From the NCBI RefSeq assembly GCF_049195245.1, contig NZ_JBMIRR010000026.1:310001-374000 (forward strand): DNA of 64,000 nt. Direction: 5' to 3'. The number at the start of each line of letters is the position of its first letter. The first letter of the stretch is position 1. The position numbers and the translations under genes are program-made. The stretch is from Arenimonas sp049195245 (lineage in GTDB: Bacteria > Pseudomonadota > Gammaproteobacteria > Xanthomonadales > Xanthomonadaceae). Of the stretch, positions 9,365 to 17,826 are shown piece by piece. The notes beneath the pieces were generated by a model. That model made no database searches. It had not been told where the DNA came from and saw only the letters and a list, made by a program, of their open reading frames with translations.

Positions 9365-10720
9365 TCAACGCGAGGCGCCGGCGTTTGCCGTATCACCCAG
9401 CCCGGAAATATCGACTTCGAATTGCTGGCCGTCGAGGGCCCGCTGTGCGATGGACCACCGCTTCCCGTCCGCGTCTTCGGCGACCGGATAGCCGGGCAAG
9501 CGCAGCGCCAGCCAGGCCTCGTGCGGAGTCTGTCCACCCTCCGCCAGCCGATGTGCGGCCAGCAGCAGGCGCAGGGACGCATAGGCGTCGAGGGCACGAA
9601 GTGCCTCCTGCTCCGGGATCTGCCGTCGTGACTGTTCGTGACAGGACGCCGGTGCGGCGTAACACGCCAGCTGGCCCGGCGTGATTAGGTCGCGGTTCGC
9701 CGGAGTCCGGCCCGCCTCCATGTCATCGACTGCGGCTTGCCCGCAATAGGCGCTGAACTGCTGCGCGTGCCAGGCTTTACGCAGCGGCTCATAGATGCCG
9801 AACCACTCGTGCAGCCAGCGATCAATGCGTGGCTTCGAGGGATACATGCGTGCGGCCAGCTGGTAGTAATGCTCAAACAATGCATTACGGTCGCGCATGG
9901 CGTTGCACAGGATGTAGTCCTCGGCTTCTACAGGCCTCAGGGCCTCCGTACAGGCAGGAGGCAAGGGTTGCGCGGGATGCGCCCGACGGAGATCCAGGAC
10001 CAGTTTGCCGGCCCGCTGGATATTGACCGTCAGTCCGAAGTGGGCAGTCGCGACGTCGGTGTCGGCCCTGAACCGTCGCAGCGTCGCCATCTGCCGGCAG
10101 GCCAGCTCCAGGGACTCGCCGACCCGGCCGTCGGCACCGGCCAACGCGGCGCGTAGCGTGACCAGACCCATGCCGTTGAATTGCAGCGAGTCCACCGGTG
10201 CGGAGCGCGGAAAAAGATTGCTCAGATGGTCTGCCGACAGCGCGCGGTCCATCATCTCCAGCCGGCCTGCCTCCTGCTCCAGCAGGGCGCGGACCGGACC
10301 CACCTTGCCACGCACCGTGTCCAGGCAGCTCGCGTTCACGTCGCGCATGCACTCGAGCGCTCCATAAGCCGGCGGCGGTCGAGCGCCGTATTTTTCCTTG
10401 GCTGCGAAAGGATAAGGCCGGAAGTCGGGGCGTCGCGTTGACACCGCCGCCAGCTCCATCCGGCGGTTCCAGTCCTGGAAATGGCTGATCTCCTCGGCCA
10501 TCGCGGCGTCGACCTGCCCGGGTGATACCTGGTAGTTGGCCAGGGCCAGCCACTTGAACGCGTTCTCGCCCTCACGCGGTGGCAGCGGCTGCATCCACCG
10601 GAGCGCCTCGCGCTGCGCCGGACCCATGGCGTGCCAGCGGAGCAGCTGGAATCCGCCCAGCAGCAGCAGGGGCACCATCAGGCACACGATCGGCAACCGC
10701 CACGTCGAAGGCAGCCTCAC
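9365..10720 (-). CDS. Membrane-anchored protein of unknown function, paralogue of the next gene
   Basis: The 451-residue protein starts at GTG 10720, overlapping the stop of the upstream gene as GTGA. One N-terminal hydrophobic helix (10-27) suggests a periplasmic domain anchored in the inner membrane. It aligns by eye with the protein encoded upstream at scattered blocks: a REAL..MQ segment, ADHLSN..P, LVLDLRRAHPAQPLPPAC.EALRPV, and a late LRLLLAAH segment. I recognise no known domain. The tandem arrangement and coupling suggest the two act together or arose by duplication. Confidence 0.75.
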   Translation of the reverse strand: MRLPSTWRLPIVCLMVPLLLLGGFQLLRWHAMGPAQREALRWMQPLPPREGENAFKWLALANYQVSPGQVDAAMAEEISHFQDWNRRMELAAVSTRRPDFRPYPFAAKEKYGARPPPAYGALECMRDVNASCLDTVRGKVGPVRALLEQEAGRLEMMDRALSADHLSNLFPRSAPVDSLQFNGMGLVTLRAALAGADGRVGESLELACRQMATLRRFRADTDVATAHFGLTVNIQRAGKLVLDLRRAHPAQPLPPACTEALRPVEAEDYILCNAMRDRNALFEHYYQLAARMYPSKPRIDRWLHEWFGIYEPLRKAWHAQQFSAYCGQAAVDDMEAGRTPANRDLITPGQLACYAAPASCHEQSRRQIPEQEALRALDAYASLRLLLAAHRLAEGGQTPHEAWLALRLPGYPVAEDADGKRWSIAQRALDGQQFEVDISGLGDTANAGASR

Positions 10721-12105
10721 CGTCCGCCCCCCACGGCGCGGTAGCGGATCCGGAGTCCGGATTCTTCGCCCTCGCGGGGCTTCTTCAGCGTCAGCAGCAA
10801 TTCGCCGGTGGATGTATCCAGGCGCACGTCGTATCCGGGAGACGCGGCCGCGGCGGCCAGCGCCTTATCCTCCAGTTCGCCTCCCGCCGCAGCTTGCGCG
10901 GCTAGCAAAACACGCAGGGTGGCAGCGCTGTCGAGCATGCGCGCCTGATAATCCACGTACGACTGCGTGGCGATGTCGAGCAGGATGCAGTCGAGCACGG
11001 CCGCAAAACACTGCCACGTTCCAGCGATTGGCTCATGGGCTCGCGGCGGAGGGAGGTGGCCATCGAGGACCTGCCGGACATAGTCCTGGCTGCAGTAGGT
11101 CGACGCGCTTCTGGCAAGCCACACGCTCATCAGCTTGCGGTCGCTCAGCAACAACCGCGCGATCACGTCACGCGGATTCCAGCTGGCGGCAAGCGCGGCC
11201 GCCATGCGTTCACGGGTCGCGGAATGGATCCGGAATTCGCCGCGGATGGACGGGCACGCCAGGGCCGCCTGCGCCAGGACCGGGCGCAGCGCCTCGTCGC
11301 ATTCGGCGGGCAGTGGCAGGGCTGCATGCTCCCGGCGGATATCCAGCAACAGGCTGGCGGCACCCTCGGCCAGCGCGTCGCCGATCATCTTGTCCAGCAG
11401 GTGTTCCGGACGACCGGCGATCCGCCTCGCGCCGGCAAGCGTGCGGCAGGCTCGTGACAGCGCCTGCGGTACGCGGTCCTGCACCGCATCCAGCGCCGCC
11501 TGGTTCAAGGGCAGCCGCAGCAGGGCATAACTAACGAACGGCGTGTCCCATGACGGGGGATAGGGGTTGCGCAAATGGTCAGCGGCCAGCGCGACGTCCG
11601 CCCTTGCCAACGCGTCGGCGTGCTGCCGCAACCAGACCTCGGCCACGCGTGGCGACGTCCGGACCATCTGGAGGCAACCAAACTCCCGCAGACTGCACGT
11701 CCCCTCCACCATGGGCGGCGTTTCGCGGTAAGGGAAATGACCTGCGACCTGGAGGTGCTGTTCGGTGTCTTCCCAGCTCGCGAAGTTGTCTTGCTGCGGA
11801 TCAAACATGACCTCGCGAAGGCCCTCTGCGTGCGCCGCTTTCGGGTCCGCCAGCCAGGCCTCGAACGCCCGCACGTCTTCGCCCACCACCCGCTCGCGCT
11901 GTTCCAGGGGAATGTCCCGGTCCGCGAGTGCAAGGGCCGCGAATCCACTGCGACCTTGCGAAGGACGCTCGTCCACCTGCATCGTCGCCAATGCTTCGCG
12001 GTCCGCGTCATCCACCGCCAGCCAACGCAGGACGTGCACCGTTAGCAGCGCGGCCGCGAACAGGGCCAGAGGCACCAGCACGATCCACTTCAGTCGCTTT
12101 CCCAT
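10717..12105 (-). CDS. Membrane-anchored protein of unknown function, first of a tandem pair
   Basis: The chosen ATG at 12105 follows AGGGAA at good spacing and gives 462 residues starting MGKRLKWIVLVPLALFAAAL. A single helix (6-25) would anchor a large periplasmic domain containing several cysteines (GTCSLREFGCLQM, STYCSQ, WQCFAAVLDC). Blocks shared with the downstream paralogue include ADHLRN..P, LLLDIRREHAALPLPAEC.EALRPV and LRVLLAAQAAAGG. No enzyme motif is visible. The gene lies beyond the glnA terminator, so it probably has its own promoter. Confidence 0.75.
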   Translation of the reverse strand: MGKRLKWIVLVPLALFAAALLTVHVLRWLAVDDADREALATMQVDERPSQGRSGFAALALADRDIPLEQRERVVGEDVRAFEAWLADPKAAHAEGLREVMFDPQQDNFASWEDTEQHLQVAGHFPYRETPPMVEGTCSLREFGCLQMVRTSPRVAEVWLRQHADALARADVALAADHLRNPYPPSWDTPFVSYALLRLPLNQAALDAVQDRVPQALSRACRTLAGARRIAGRPEHLLDKMIGDALAEGAASLLLDIRREHAALPLPAECDEALRPVLAQAALACPSIRGEFRIHSATRERMAAALAASWNPRDVIARLLLSDRKLMSVWLARSASTYCSQDYVRQVLDGHLPPPRAHEPIAGTWQCFAAVLDCILLDIATQSYVDYQARMLDSAATLRVLLAAQAAAGGELEDKALAAAAASPGYDVRLDTSTGELLLTLKKPREGEESGLRIRYRAVGGGR

Positions 12106-12160
12106 GCCGTTCCCTGTCGACTCGAGCCTGGATGCTACCGACGCCAATCCGCGCCGACAA

Positions 12161-12189
12161 TAAAAACGGCCCGGGTTTCCCCGGGCCGT
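12161..12189 (-). terminator. Rho-independent terminator of glnA
   Basis: A perfect ten-base-pair stem (arms 12166-12175 and 12180-12189, ACGGCCCGGG on the plus strand) with a four-base loop is followed on the minus strand by a run of five T residues. It lies 29 bases after the glnA stop and is the clearest terminator in the window. Confidence 0.9.
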
Positions 12190-12217
12190 CGGCATCCCAC
12201 GTGTCTCTGGGGGAGGG

Positions 12218-13627
12218 TCAGATGCCGTAGTACATCTGGTATTCCAGCGGGTGCGTGGCCGCGCGGAACTTGGTCACTTCCTGCATCTTCAGCGCGATGT
12301 AGCCGTCGATGAAGTCGTCGCTCATCACGCCGCCGGCCTTGAGGAACTCGCGGTCCTTGTCCAGCGCCTCGAGCGCCTGGTCGAGCGAGTGGCAGACGGT
12401 CGGGATGTTCTTCTCTTCTTCCGGCGGCAGGTCGTACAGGTCCTTGTCGCTGGGCGCGCCCGGGTCGATCTTGTTCTTGATGCCGTCCAGGCCGGCCATC
12501 ATCAGCGCGGTGAAGGTGAGGTAGCCGGAGTTCATCGGATCCGGGAAGCGGATCTCGATGCGGCGCGCCTTCGGGTTGGACACGTACGGGATGCGGCAGG
12601 ACGCCGAGCGGTTGCGCGCCGAGTAGGCCAGCATCACCGGCGCCTCGAAGCCCGGCACCAGGCGCTTGTAGGAGTTGGTGGTGGAGTTGGCGAAGGCGTT
12701 GATGGCGCGCGCGTGCTTGAAGATGCCGCCGATGTACCACAGCGCCATCTGGCTCAGGCCGCCGTAGCCGTCGCCGGTGAACAGGTTGGTGCCGCCCTTG
12801 GCCAGGCTCTGGTGCACGTGCATGCCGCTGCCGTTGTCGCCCACCAGCGGCTTGGGCATGAAGGTGGCGGTCTTGCCGTTGCGGAAGGCGACGTTCTTGA
12901 TGATGTACTTCATCATCATCAGCTCGTCGGCCTTCTTCACCAGCGAGTTGAACTTGGTGCCGATCTCGCACTGGCCGGCGTTGGCCACTTCATGGTGGTG
13001 CACTTCCACTTCCTGGCCGGCGGCCACGAGCAGCTTGCACATCTCGGCGCGGATGTCGTGCAGGGTGTCGGTGGGCGCGACCGGGAAGTAGCCGCCCTTC
13101 AGGCCCGGACGGTAGCCGCTGTTGCCGCCCTCGTACTTCTTCTTGCTGTTCCAGTGCGCTTCCTCGGAGTCGACCTCGAAGAAGGTGTGGCCCATGTCGT
13201 TGGCGAAGCGCACCGAGTCGAAGATGAAGAACTCGGGCTCGGGACCGAAGTAGGCCTGGTCGGCGATGCCGCTGGCCTTGAGGTAGGCCTCGGCGCGCTT
13301 GGCGACGCCGCGCGGGCAGCGCGAGTAGCCCTGCATGGTGGCCGGGTCGAGCACGTCGCAGGTCAGGATCAGGGTCGGGTCGGCGGTGAACGGGTCGAGC
13401 ACGGCGGTGTCCGGGTCCGGCAGCAGCACCATGTCGGACTCGTTGATGCCCTTCCAGCCCGAGATGGACGAGCCGTCGAACATCTTGCCGTCCTCGAACA
13501 GCGAGGGCTCGATGATCGACACCGGGAAGGTGACGTGGTGCTGCACGCCGCGCACGTCGGCGAAGCGCAGGTCCACGAACTCGACGTCGTGGTCCTTGAT
13601 GAGTTTTTCGATGTTGGCGATGGACAT
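12218..13627 (-). CDS. glnA: Glutamine synthetase type I
   Basis: The 469 residues match the usual GSI-beta length. The enzyme makes glutamine from glutamate, ammonia and ATP in the cytoplasm. Recognisable features include the N-terminal VDLRFADVRGVQHH, the latch DGSSI, the metal-site glutamates (GPEPEFF), the ATP-region NAGQCEIG, and the adenylylation tyrosine in DLYDLPPEE at position 398, which implies control by GlnE. A GGAG ribosome site precedes the ATG. Transcription should depend on sigma-54 and an NtrC-type activator, given the promoter and dyad upstream. A strong terminator follows, so it is monocistronic. Confidence 0.97.
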   Translation of the reverse strand: MSIANIEKLIKDHDVEFVDLRFADVRGVQHHVTFPVSIIEPSLFEDGKMFDGSSISGWKGINESDMVLLPDPDTAVLDPFTADPTLILTCDVLDPATMQGYSRCPRGVAKRAEAYLKASGIADQAYFGPEPEFFIFDSVRFANDMGHTFFEVDSEEAHWNSKKKYEGGNSGYRPGLKGGYFPVAPTDTLHDIRAEMCKLLVAAGQEVEVHHHEVANAGQCEIGTKFNSLVKKADELMMMKYIIKNVAFRNGKTATFMPKPLVGDNGSGMHVHQSLAKGGTNLFTGDGYGGLSQMALWYIGGIFKHARAINAFANSTTNSYKRLVPGFEAPVMLAYSARNRSASCRIPYVSNPKARRIEIRFPDPMNSGYLTFTALMMAGLDGIKNKIDPGAPSDKDLYDLPPEEEKNIPTVCHSLDQALEALDKDREFLKAGGVMSDDFIDGYIALKMQEVTKFRAATHPLEYQMYYGI

Positions 13628-13662
13628 GCGGGCAGCTCCGGGAGAGAAGGGATGCCTGAGGG

Positions 13663-13679
13663 TTGCAAGGGGCGTGCCA
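13663..13679 (-). promoter_or_regulatory. Sigma-54 promoter of glnA
   Basis: On the minus strand the sequence reads TGGCACGCCCCTTGCAA, an exact match to the RpoN consensus TGGCACGNNNNTTGCW with GG and GC ten bases apart. Transcription should begin near 13653, about 25 bases before the glnA start codon. Confidence 0.92.
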
Positions 13680-13740
13680 GTGGGCTGGCGAGGGTAAGCG
13701 GTTGATTAAACGATCTTTTCCCCTAAGCCGGGAGAAGCGC

Positions 13741-13757
13741 TGCACTGTTGTGGTGCA
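13741..13757 (-). promoter_or_regulatory. NtrC-type enhancer dyad upstream of glnA
   Basis: The plus strand reads TGCACTGTTGTGGTGCA, 17 bases with perfect TGCAC/GTGCA half-sites. It fits the NtrC consensus of two TGCACCA arms separated by three bases. It lies about 95 bases upstream of the predicted transcription start, a normal enhancer distance. I saw only one clear site. Confidence 0.75.
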
Positions 13758-13811
13758 TTCTGTGGCGTGATTTGCGCTGCTTTAGGGATTTGTCTCGGCA
13801 ACGAGTGAAGA

Positions 13812-13887
13812 GGAAATAGGAACTAGTGAAGGGCCAAGACCCCGCTCCCACTAGTTACTAGTTCCTAGTTCCCATGTTCCTGGTTCC
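13812..13887. repeat. Cluster of TAGTTCC / GGAACTA heptamer repeats
   Basis: The stretch contains GGAACTAGTG near 13819 and, facing it, CACTAGTT, ACTAGTTCC, TAGTTCC, ATGTTCC and TGGTTCC in a run. The first and later copies form an inverted repeat with a loop of about 20 bases. It is non-coding and sits between glnA and uppP. Function is unknown. Confidence 0.65.
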
Positions 13888-13937
13888 TCCCCCCCACCCC
13901 GTATCATCCCCACCACCCAACCTCCACCGGCCCGCCC

Positions 13938-14732
13938 TTGAACGACCTGCTCTCCGCCCTCCTGCTCGGCCTCATCGAGGGCGTCACCGAATTCCTGCCC
14001 ATCTCCAGCACCGGCCACCTGCTGATCGCGCAGCACTGGCTCGGCGCGCGCTCGGATCTGTTCAACATCGCCATCCAGGCCGGCGCCATCCTGGCCATCA
14101 CCCTGGTCTACCGGCAGCGGCTGTGGCAGCTGACGACGGGGCTGGCCGATCCGGCGCACCGGCTGTATGCGATGAAGATCGCGGCGGCCTTCCTGGTCAC
14201 GGCTGTGGTGGGCCTGCCGGTGCGGCTGCTGGGCTGGGAGCTGCCCGAGACCGTGACGCCGGTGGCCTGGGCCCTGGTGATCGGCGGCGTGTGGATGCTG
14301 GTGGCCGAACGCATCGCCGACCGGCGCCCACCTTCGGACAACCTGACCTGGACCGTCGTGGTCGCCGTGGGTCTGGCGCAGGTGCTGGCCGGCGTGTTCC
14401 CGGGCACTTCACGGTCGGCGGCGGCCATCTTCATGGCCCTGCTGCTGGGCATGAACCGCAAGCCGGCCGCGGCCGAATTCGTTTTCCTGGTCGGCATCCC
14501 GACCATGTTCGCGGCCACTGGCTACGCGATGATGGAAACCCTCAGCGAGGGCCGCGCCGGCGAGGAAGACTGGGCCAGCCTGGGCATCGCCTTCGCGGCG
14601 GCCACGGTGACGGGCTTCGCCACCGTGCGCTGGCTGCTGGGCTACATCTCGCGGCACCGCTTCACGCCCTTCGCCTGGTACCGCATCGGCCTGGGCGCGG
14701 CGCTGCTGCTGGGCCTGCCGGCCGGCAGCTGA
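13938..14732 (+). CDS. uppP: Undecaprenyl-diphosphatase UppP (BacA)
   Basis: The 264-residue inner-membrane protein removes a phosphate from undecaprenyl diphosphate, recycling the lipid carrier for peptidoglycan and O-antigen synthesis. The family signatures are intact: EGVTEFLPISSTGH near 14-27, with the catalytic Glu and Ser/His residues, and FPGTSRSA near 155. About eight hydrophobic helices are visible. The start is TTG at 13938, since no nearer ATG gives the conserved N-terminus, and the ribosome site is weak. Overexpression is known to confer bacitracin resistance in other bacteria. Confidence 0.95.
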   Translation: MNDLLSALLLGLIEGVTEFLPISSTGHLLIAQHWLGARSDLFNIAIQAGAILAITLVYRQRLWQLTTGLADPAHRLYAMKIAAAFLVTAVVGLPVRLLGWELPETVTPVAWALVIGGVWMLVAERIADRRPPSDNLTWTVVVAVGLAQVLAGVFPGTSRSAAAIFMALLLGMNRKPAAAEFVFLVGIPTMFAATGYAMMETLSEGRAGEEDWASLGIAFAAATVTGFATVRWLLGYISRHRFTPFAWYRIGLGAALLLGLPAGS

Positions 14733-14733
14733 G

Positions 14734-14761
14734 GCGGGGCGGCCCTTGCGGCCGACCCCGC
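14734..14761. terminator. GC-rich hairpin between convergent uppP and the TPR gene
   Basis: Arms GCGGGG and CCCCGC plus an inner GGCC/GGCC pair enclose a five-base loop, with a small bulge between the stems. There is no T run, so it is at best a weak or factor-assisted bidirectional terminator. Confidence 0.4.
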
Positions 14762-14771
14762 ATGTTCGCGG

Positions 14772-16793
14772 TCAGCTGAGCGGATAGCCCAGCCGCACCG
14801 CCACCGGCGCCAGCCGCGCGAACTCGGCGCCGAACGCATCCGCGTACTGGCGCCAGTGCCCGGTCGGGAAGCGCATGCCGGTGCCGAACACCGCGGGCAG
14901 CGGCTCGGGCAGGCCCAGCGTGTTCTCGATCACGGTGGCCGCCTCGGCCGGCTCCAGGTCCAGTCGGGCCAAGGCCACGCGATCGGGATGGGCATCGCGA
15001 TGGTCGGCCAGGGCCTCAAAGCCGTGGGCCAGCCAGTCGGCCGCATCGGTGAGCACCGGCGAGACCAGGTAGTTCTGCAGGCTGCCGTGGATGATCCAGT
15101 TAAGGAAGGCGTCGCGTGGGTCGGTGACCAGGGCCAGCACCTGGGCACCGCCGAGCGCGGCCAGGGTGTAGCCGTCCAGGTGCGGCAGCCAGTCGACCGT
15201 GTTGGCCGGGTCCAGGCCATTGGCCACCAGGGCCTGGGTCCAGCGCTCGGCGGTGCCGGCTTCCGGGTGGCCGGGCGCGTAGCGCAGCAGGCCGAAACCG
15301 TCGCCGCTGTTCTGCGCGCCGATGCGGTCCAGGCGCAGGCGCGGGCCAAGGGCTTCCTTGGCGGTGCGCAGCACGAATTCCGCGCGCACGCCGACCGGCG
15401 ACCACAGCAGGGTGCCGGGGATTTCGCCGGCCGGGGCGCGCTCGGCGCCCTGCGGGGTCGGCGGCGGCAGCGCGCCGGTGATCACGTCCTGCAGCATCTC
15501 GCGCCAGCGGGCGGCGGCTTCGGCATGGCGGCCCAGCGCGTCCAGCGCCACGCCGGCCCAGCCCTGCATCGCACGGCGGCGCTCGGGGTCGGTAAGTCCC
15601 ATCAGGTGGCGGTCCACCCGTTCCAGCGCCAACGCCGGGTCCTTGGCCAGCTCGGCCTGGATCATCACCACGGTGCTGATCTGCAGGCCGGGATCCAGGG
15701 CCAGGCCGCGCTCGGCATAGAACTCGGCCAGCGCGGTGTCGCCGCGGGTGCGGTGGTAGTCGGTCAGCAGCTCGAGCGCGCCGACGCTGTCGGGATTGCG
15801 GTCGAGCCAGCGGTCCAGCAGCTCCTTGGCGTCTTCCTGCAGCTGGCCGACCAGGTTCAGCCGCACCATCCACAGCAGGTCGTTGCCGGGCGAAAGCTCG
15901 AGTGCGCGTTCGATGATGGCGCGCGCCTCGTCGGTGCGGCCCTGCCGGTGCAGCAGGGCCGAGGCCGAACGCAAGGCCGCGACGTGGTCGGGGCGGTGTT
16001 CCAGCACGGCCAGGAAATCGGGCAGGGCGTCGTCCTCGCGGCCGGTGCCGGCCAGGATCTCGGCGCGCAGACCGCGCGCGGGCAGGTCGCCGGGCAGCTT
16101 GGCGATCAGCTCGTCGAGCACGGTCACGGTCTGCTCGGCCTTGCCCTGGCGGCGGCGCGCCTCGGCCAGCGCACGCAGGGTGTTGGGCGCGCGCGAGGTG
16201 TCCAGCGCCAGCGAGTTCGACAGCGCCTGCTCGGCGAAGCTCCACATCTTGCGATTGAGGAAGGCCATGCCCAGCGCCAGCTGCGCCGCGGCCAGGGTGG
16301 GGTCGGCGGCGGAGGCGGCGGTGAAGCAGCGCATCGCGCGCTCGCCGTCACCCTGGGCCTGGGCCAGGTAACCTTCGGCCACCAGCACCTGCGGGTGCTC
16401 GCCGTTCACGCGCTTGGCCAGGCGCAGGTTGCGCTCGGCTTCGGCCAGGTCATTGCGGCCCAGGGCCAGGTGCACCAGGGTCACGTAGGCGCCCAGCTGG
16501 TTGGGGTCCAGGGCCAGGCTCTGCTTGAGGCCTTGCAGCCCGGCATCCACCCGGCCCTCGGCCAGGTCCAGCGAGGCCAGGCTGAAGTGGAACGCGGCCT
16601 GGTCGGGGGCCAGCCCCAGGGCCTGGCCGAAGGCGGCGCGGGCGCCGGCCAGGTCGCCGCTGCGCTGCAGGCAGACGCCGTGCAGGTGGTGGGCGACGGC
16701 ATTGTCGGGCTGTTCGGCCACGGTGGCGCGGGCGGCGGCGAGGGCCGCGGCGAGGTCGCCCTGGCGCAGGGCCTCGGTGATGTTGGCGAGCAT
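14772..16793 (-). CDS. Tetratricopeptide-repeat protein with a C-terminal sulfotransferase-like region
   Basis: The 673-residue protein carries about a dozen TPR units over the first 420 residues (for example AVAHHLHGVCLQRSGDLAGA, then AAFHFSLASLDLAEGRVDA). A C-terminal region begins near LLWSPVGVRAEFVLRTAKE. That region resembles TPR-sulfotransferase proteins seen in xanthomonads, but I find no clear PAPS-binding loop at its start, so activity is doubtful. It probably acts as a cytoplasmic scaffold. It is 13 bases downstream of the YheT-like hydrolase gene and likely shares its transcript. Confidence 0.78.
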   Translation of the reverse strand: MLANITEALRQGDLAAALAAARATVAEQPDNAVAHHLHGVCLQRSGDLAGARAAFGQALGLAPDQAAFHFSLASLDLAEGRVDAGLQGLKQSLALDPNQLGAYVTLVHLALGRNDLAEAERNLRLAKRVNGEHPQVLVAEGYLAQAQGDGERAMRCFTAASAADPTLAAAQLALGMAFLNRKMWSFAEQALSNSLALDTSRAPNTLRALAEARRRQGKAEQTVTVLDELIAKLPGDLPARGLRAEILAGTGREDDALPDFLAVLEHRPDHVAALRSASALLHRQGRTDEARAIIERALELSPGNDLLWMVRLNLVGQLQEDAKELLDRWLDRNPDSVGALELLTDYHRTRGDTALAEFYAERGLALDPGLQISTVVMIQAELAKDPALALERVDRHLMGLTDPERRRAMQGWAGVALDALGRHAEAAARWREMLQDVITGALPPPTPQGAERAPAGEIPGTLLWSPVGVRAEFVLRTAKEALGPRLRLDRIGAQNSGDGFGLLRYAPGHPEAGTAERWTQALVANGLDPANTVDWLPHLDGYTLAALGGAQVLALVTDPRDAFLNWIIHGSLQNYLVSPVLTDAADWLAHGFEALADHRDAHPDRVALARLDLEPAEAATVIENTLGLPEPLPAVFGTGMRFPTGHWRQYADAFGAEFARLAPVAVRLGYPLS

Positions 16794-16806
16794 GGGGAGT
16801 CTTCGG

Positions 16807-17823
16807 TTAAGCGGAAACCGGGATTGTACCGCGAGCCTCCGCCCCGGCCGCGGCTTCCAGCCGGGCAGCCACCCAGCGCTCGGCGTAGCCCCGCAGATCG
16901 GCGCCTTCCAGGAAGCCGCAGTGGCCCCCGAAGTCGGCGATCTCCAGGTGCGAGTGCGCCGGCAGCCGCAGCTGCGGGAAGCCGTCTACCGGGATCACCG
17001 GGTCGTCGCGCGAGGCCAGCACGCTCACCGGCACCTGCAGGCCGGCCAGGCGCTCGCCGGCCACGGCATAACCGTCGAAGTAGTCCTCGACCCCGCCCAT
17101 CGTGGTGTGGCGCTCGACCAGCCAGTGGGTCAGGCCGCGCATGTCGCGCGCCAGCACGGTGTCGTCGAAGTCGTGGTGCTGCGGGAACAGTGCGCGCTTG
17201 CGCTGCAGTGAGCCGCGCCACTTCTTCATGAAGTACCAGTTGTAGAACGCCGGGCCGGATTCCAGCTGGCGCATCACCGCCGACGGGTCGATCGCCGGGC
17301 ACACGGCCGCGGCGTGCAGCAGCGGGATGCCGGCGGCCGGCGCCGACAGCGCCAGCCGCAGCGCGAAGTTGCCGCCCAGCGAATAGCCCGCGGCCATCAT
17401 CGGCCGCGCCGGGAAACGCCGCGCCACTTCCGCCGCCGCCTGCACCACTTCGGCCAGGCGGCAGGAATGGAACAGGCCTTCGTTGAGGTGGTGGGTGTCG
17501 CCGTGGTCGCGGAAATTGAGCCGGAACACCTCGAAGCCCTTGGCCAGCAGCGCCGCCGCGGTGTGGCGCATGTAGCTGGACTCGCTGCTGCCCTCCCAGC
17601 CGTGCAGCAGCAGCACCAGGCCGCGCGCGGCCTGGCCGGGCACCTGGCTGTGGAAGCCCTGCAGGCGCACGCCGTCCTCGACTTCGATGATGTGCTCTTC
17701 GGTGCGCGCGCCGAGGCGCTGCAGCGCACGCTGGCCGGCCACGCGGCGCAGCGGCATTGAGCTCAGCACCGACTGGAGGTGCGGGTTGCGCAGCCAGCGC
17801 GGCGGCCGGTACGCGCCGACCAC
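16807..17823 (-). CDS. Alpha/beta hydrolase, YheT family
   Basis: The 338 residues begin (GTG start) with the YheT hallmark RPPRWLRNPHLQSVLSS. They continue with an oxyanion region LLLHGWEGSSES, the nucleophile elbow GYSLGGN, a late acidic segment ASRDDPVIP, and a catalytic His in FGGHCGF. YheT-like proteins are esterases or hydrolases of unknown physiological substrate. The gene starts three bases after the stop of the acyltransferase gene, and the co-orientation suggests a lipid-related operon. Confidence 0.88.
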   Translation of the reverse strand: MVGAYRPPRWLRNPHLQSVLSSMPLRRVAGQRALQRLGARTEEHIIEVEDGVRLQGFHSQVPGQAARGLVLLLHGWEGSSESSYMRHTAAALLAKGFEVFRLNFRDHGDTHHLNEGLFHSCRLAEVVQAAAEVARRFPARPMMAAGYSLGGNFALRLALSAPAAGIPLLHAAAVCPAIDPSAVMRQLESGPAFYNWYFMKKWRGSLQRKRALFPQHHDFDDTVLARDMRGLTHWLVERHTTMGGVEDYFDGYAVAGERLAGLQVPVSVLASRDDPVIPVDGFPQLRLPAHSHLEIADFGGHCGFLEGADLRGYAERWVAARLEAAAGAEARGTIPVSA

Positions 17824-17826
17824 CGG

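Larger units (their letters stand above)
13628..13937. other. Regulatory region between glnA and uppP
   Basis: These 310 bases hold the glnA promoter (13663-13679), an upstream dyad (13741-13757) and a cluster of TAGTTCC repeats (13812-13887). They separate divergent genes. No additional reading frame looks real. Confidence 0.6.
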
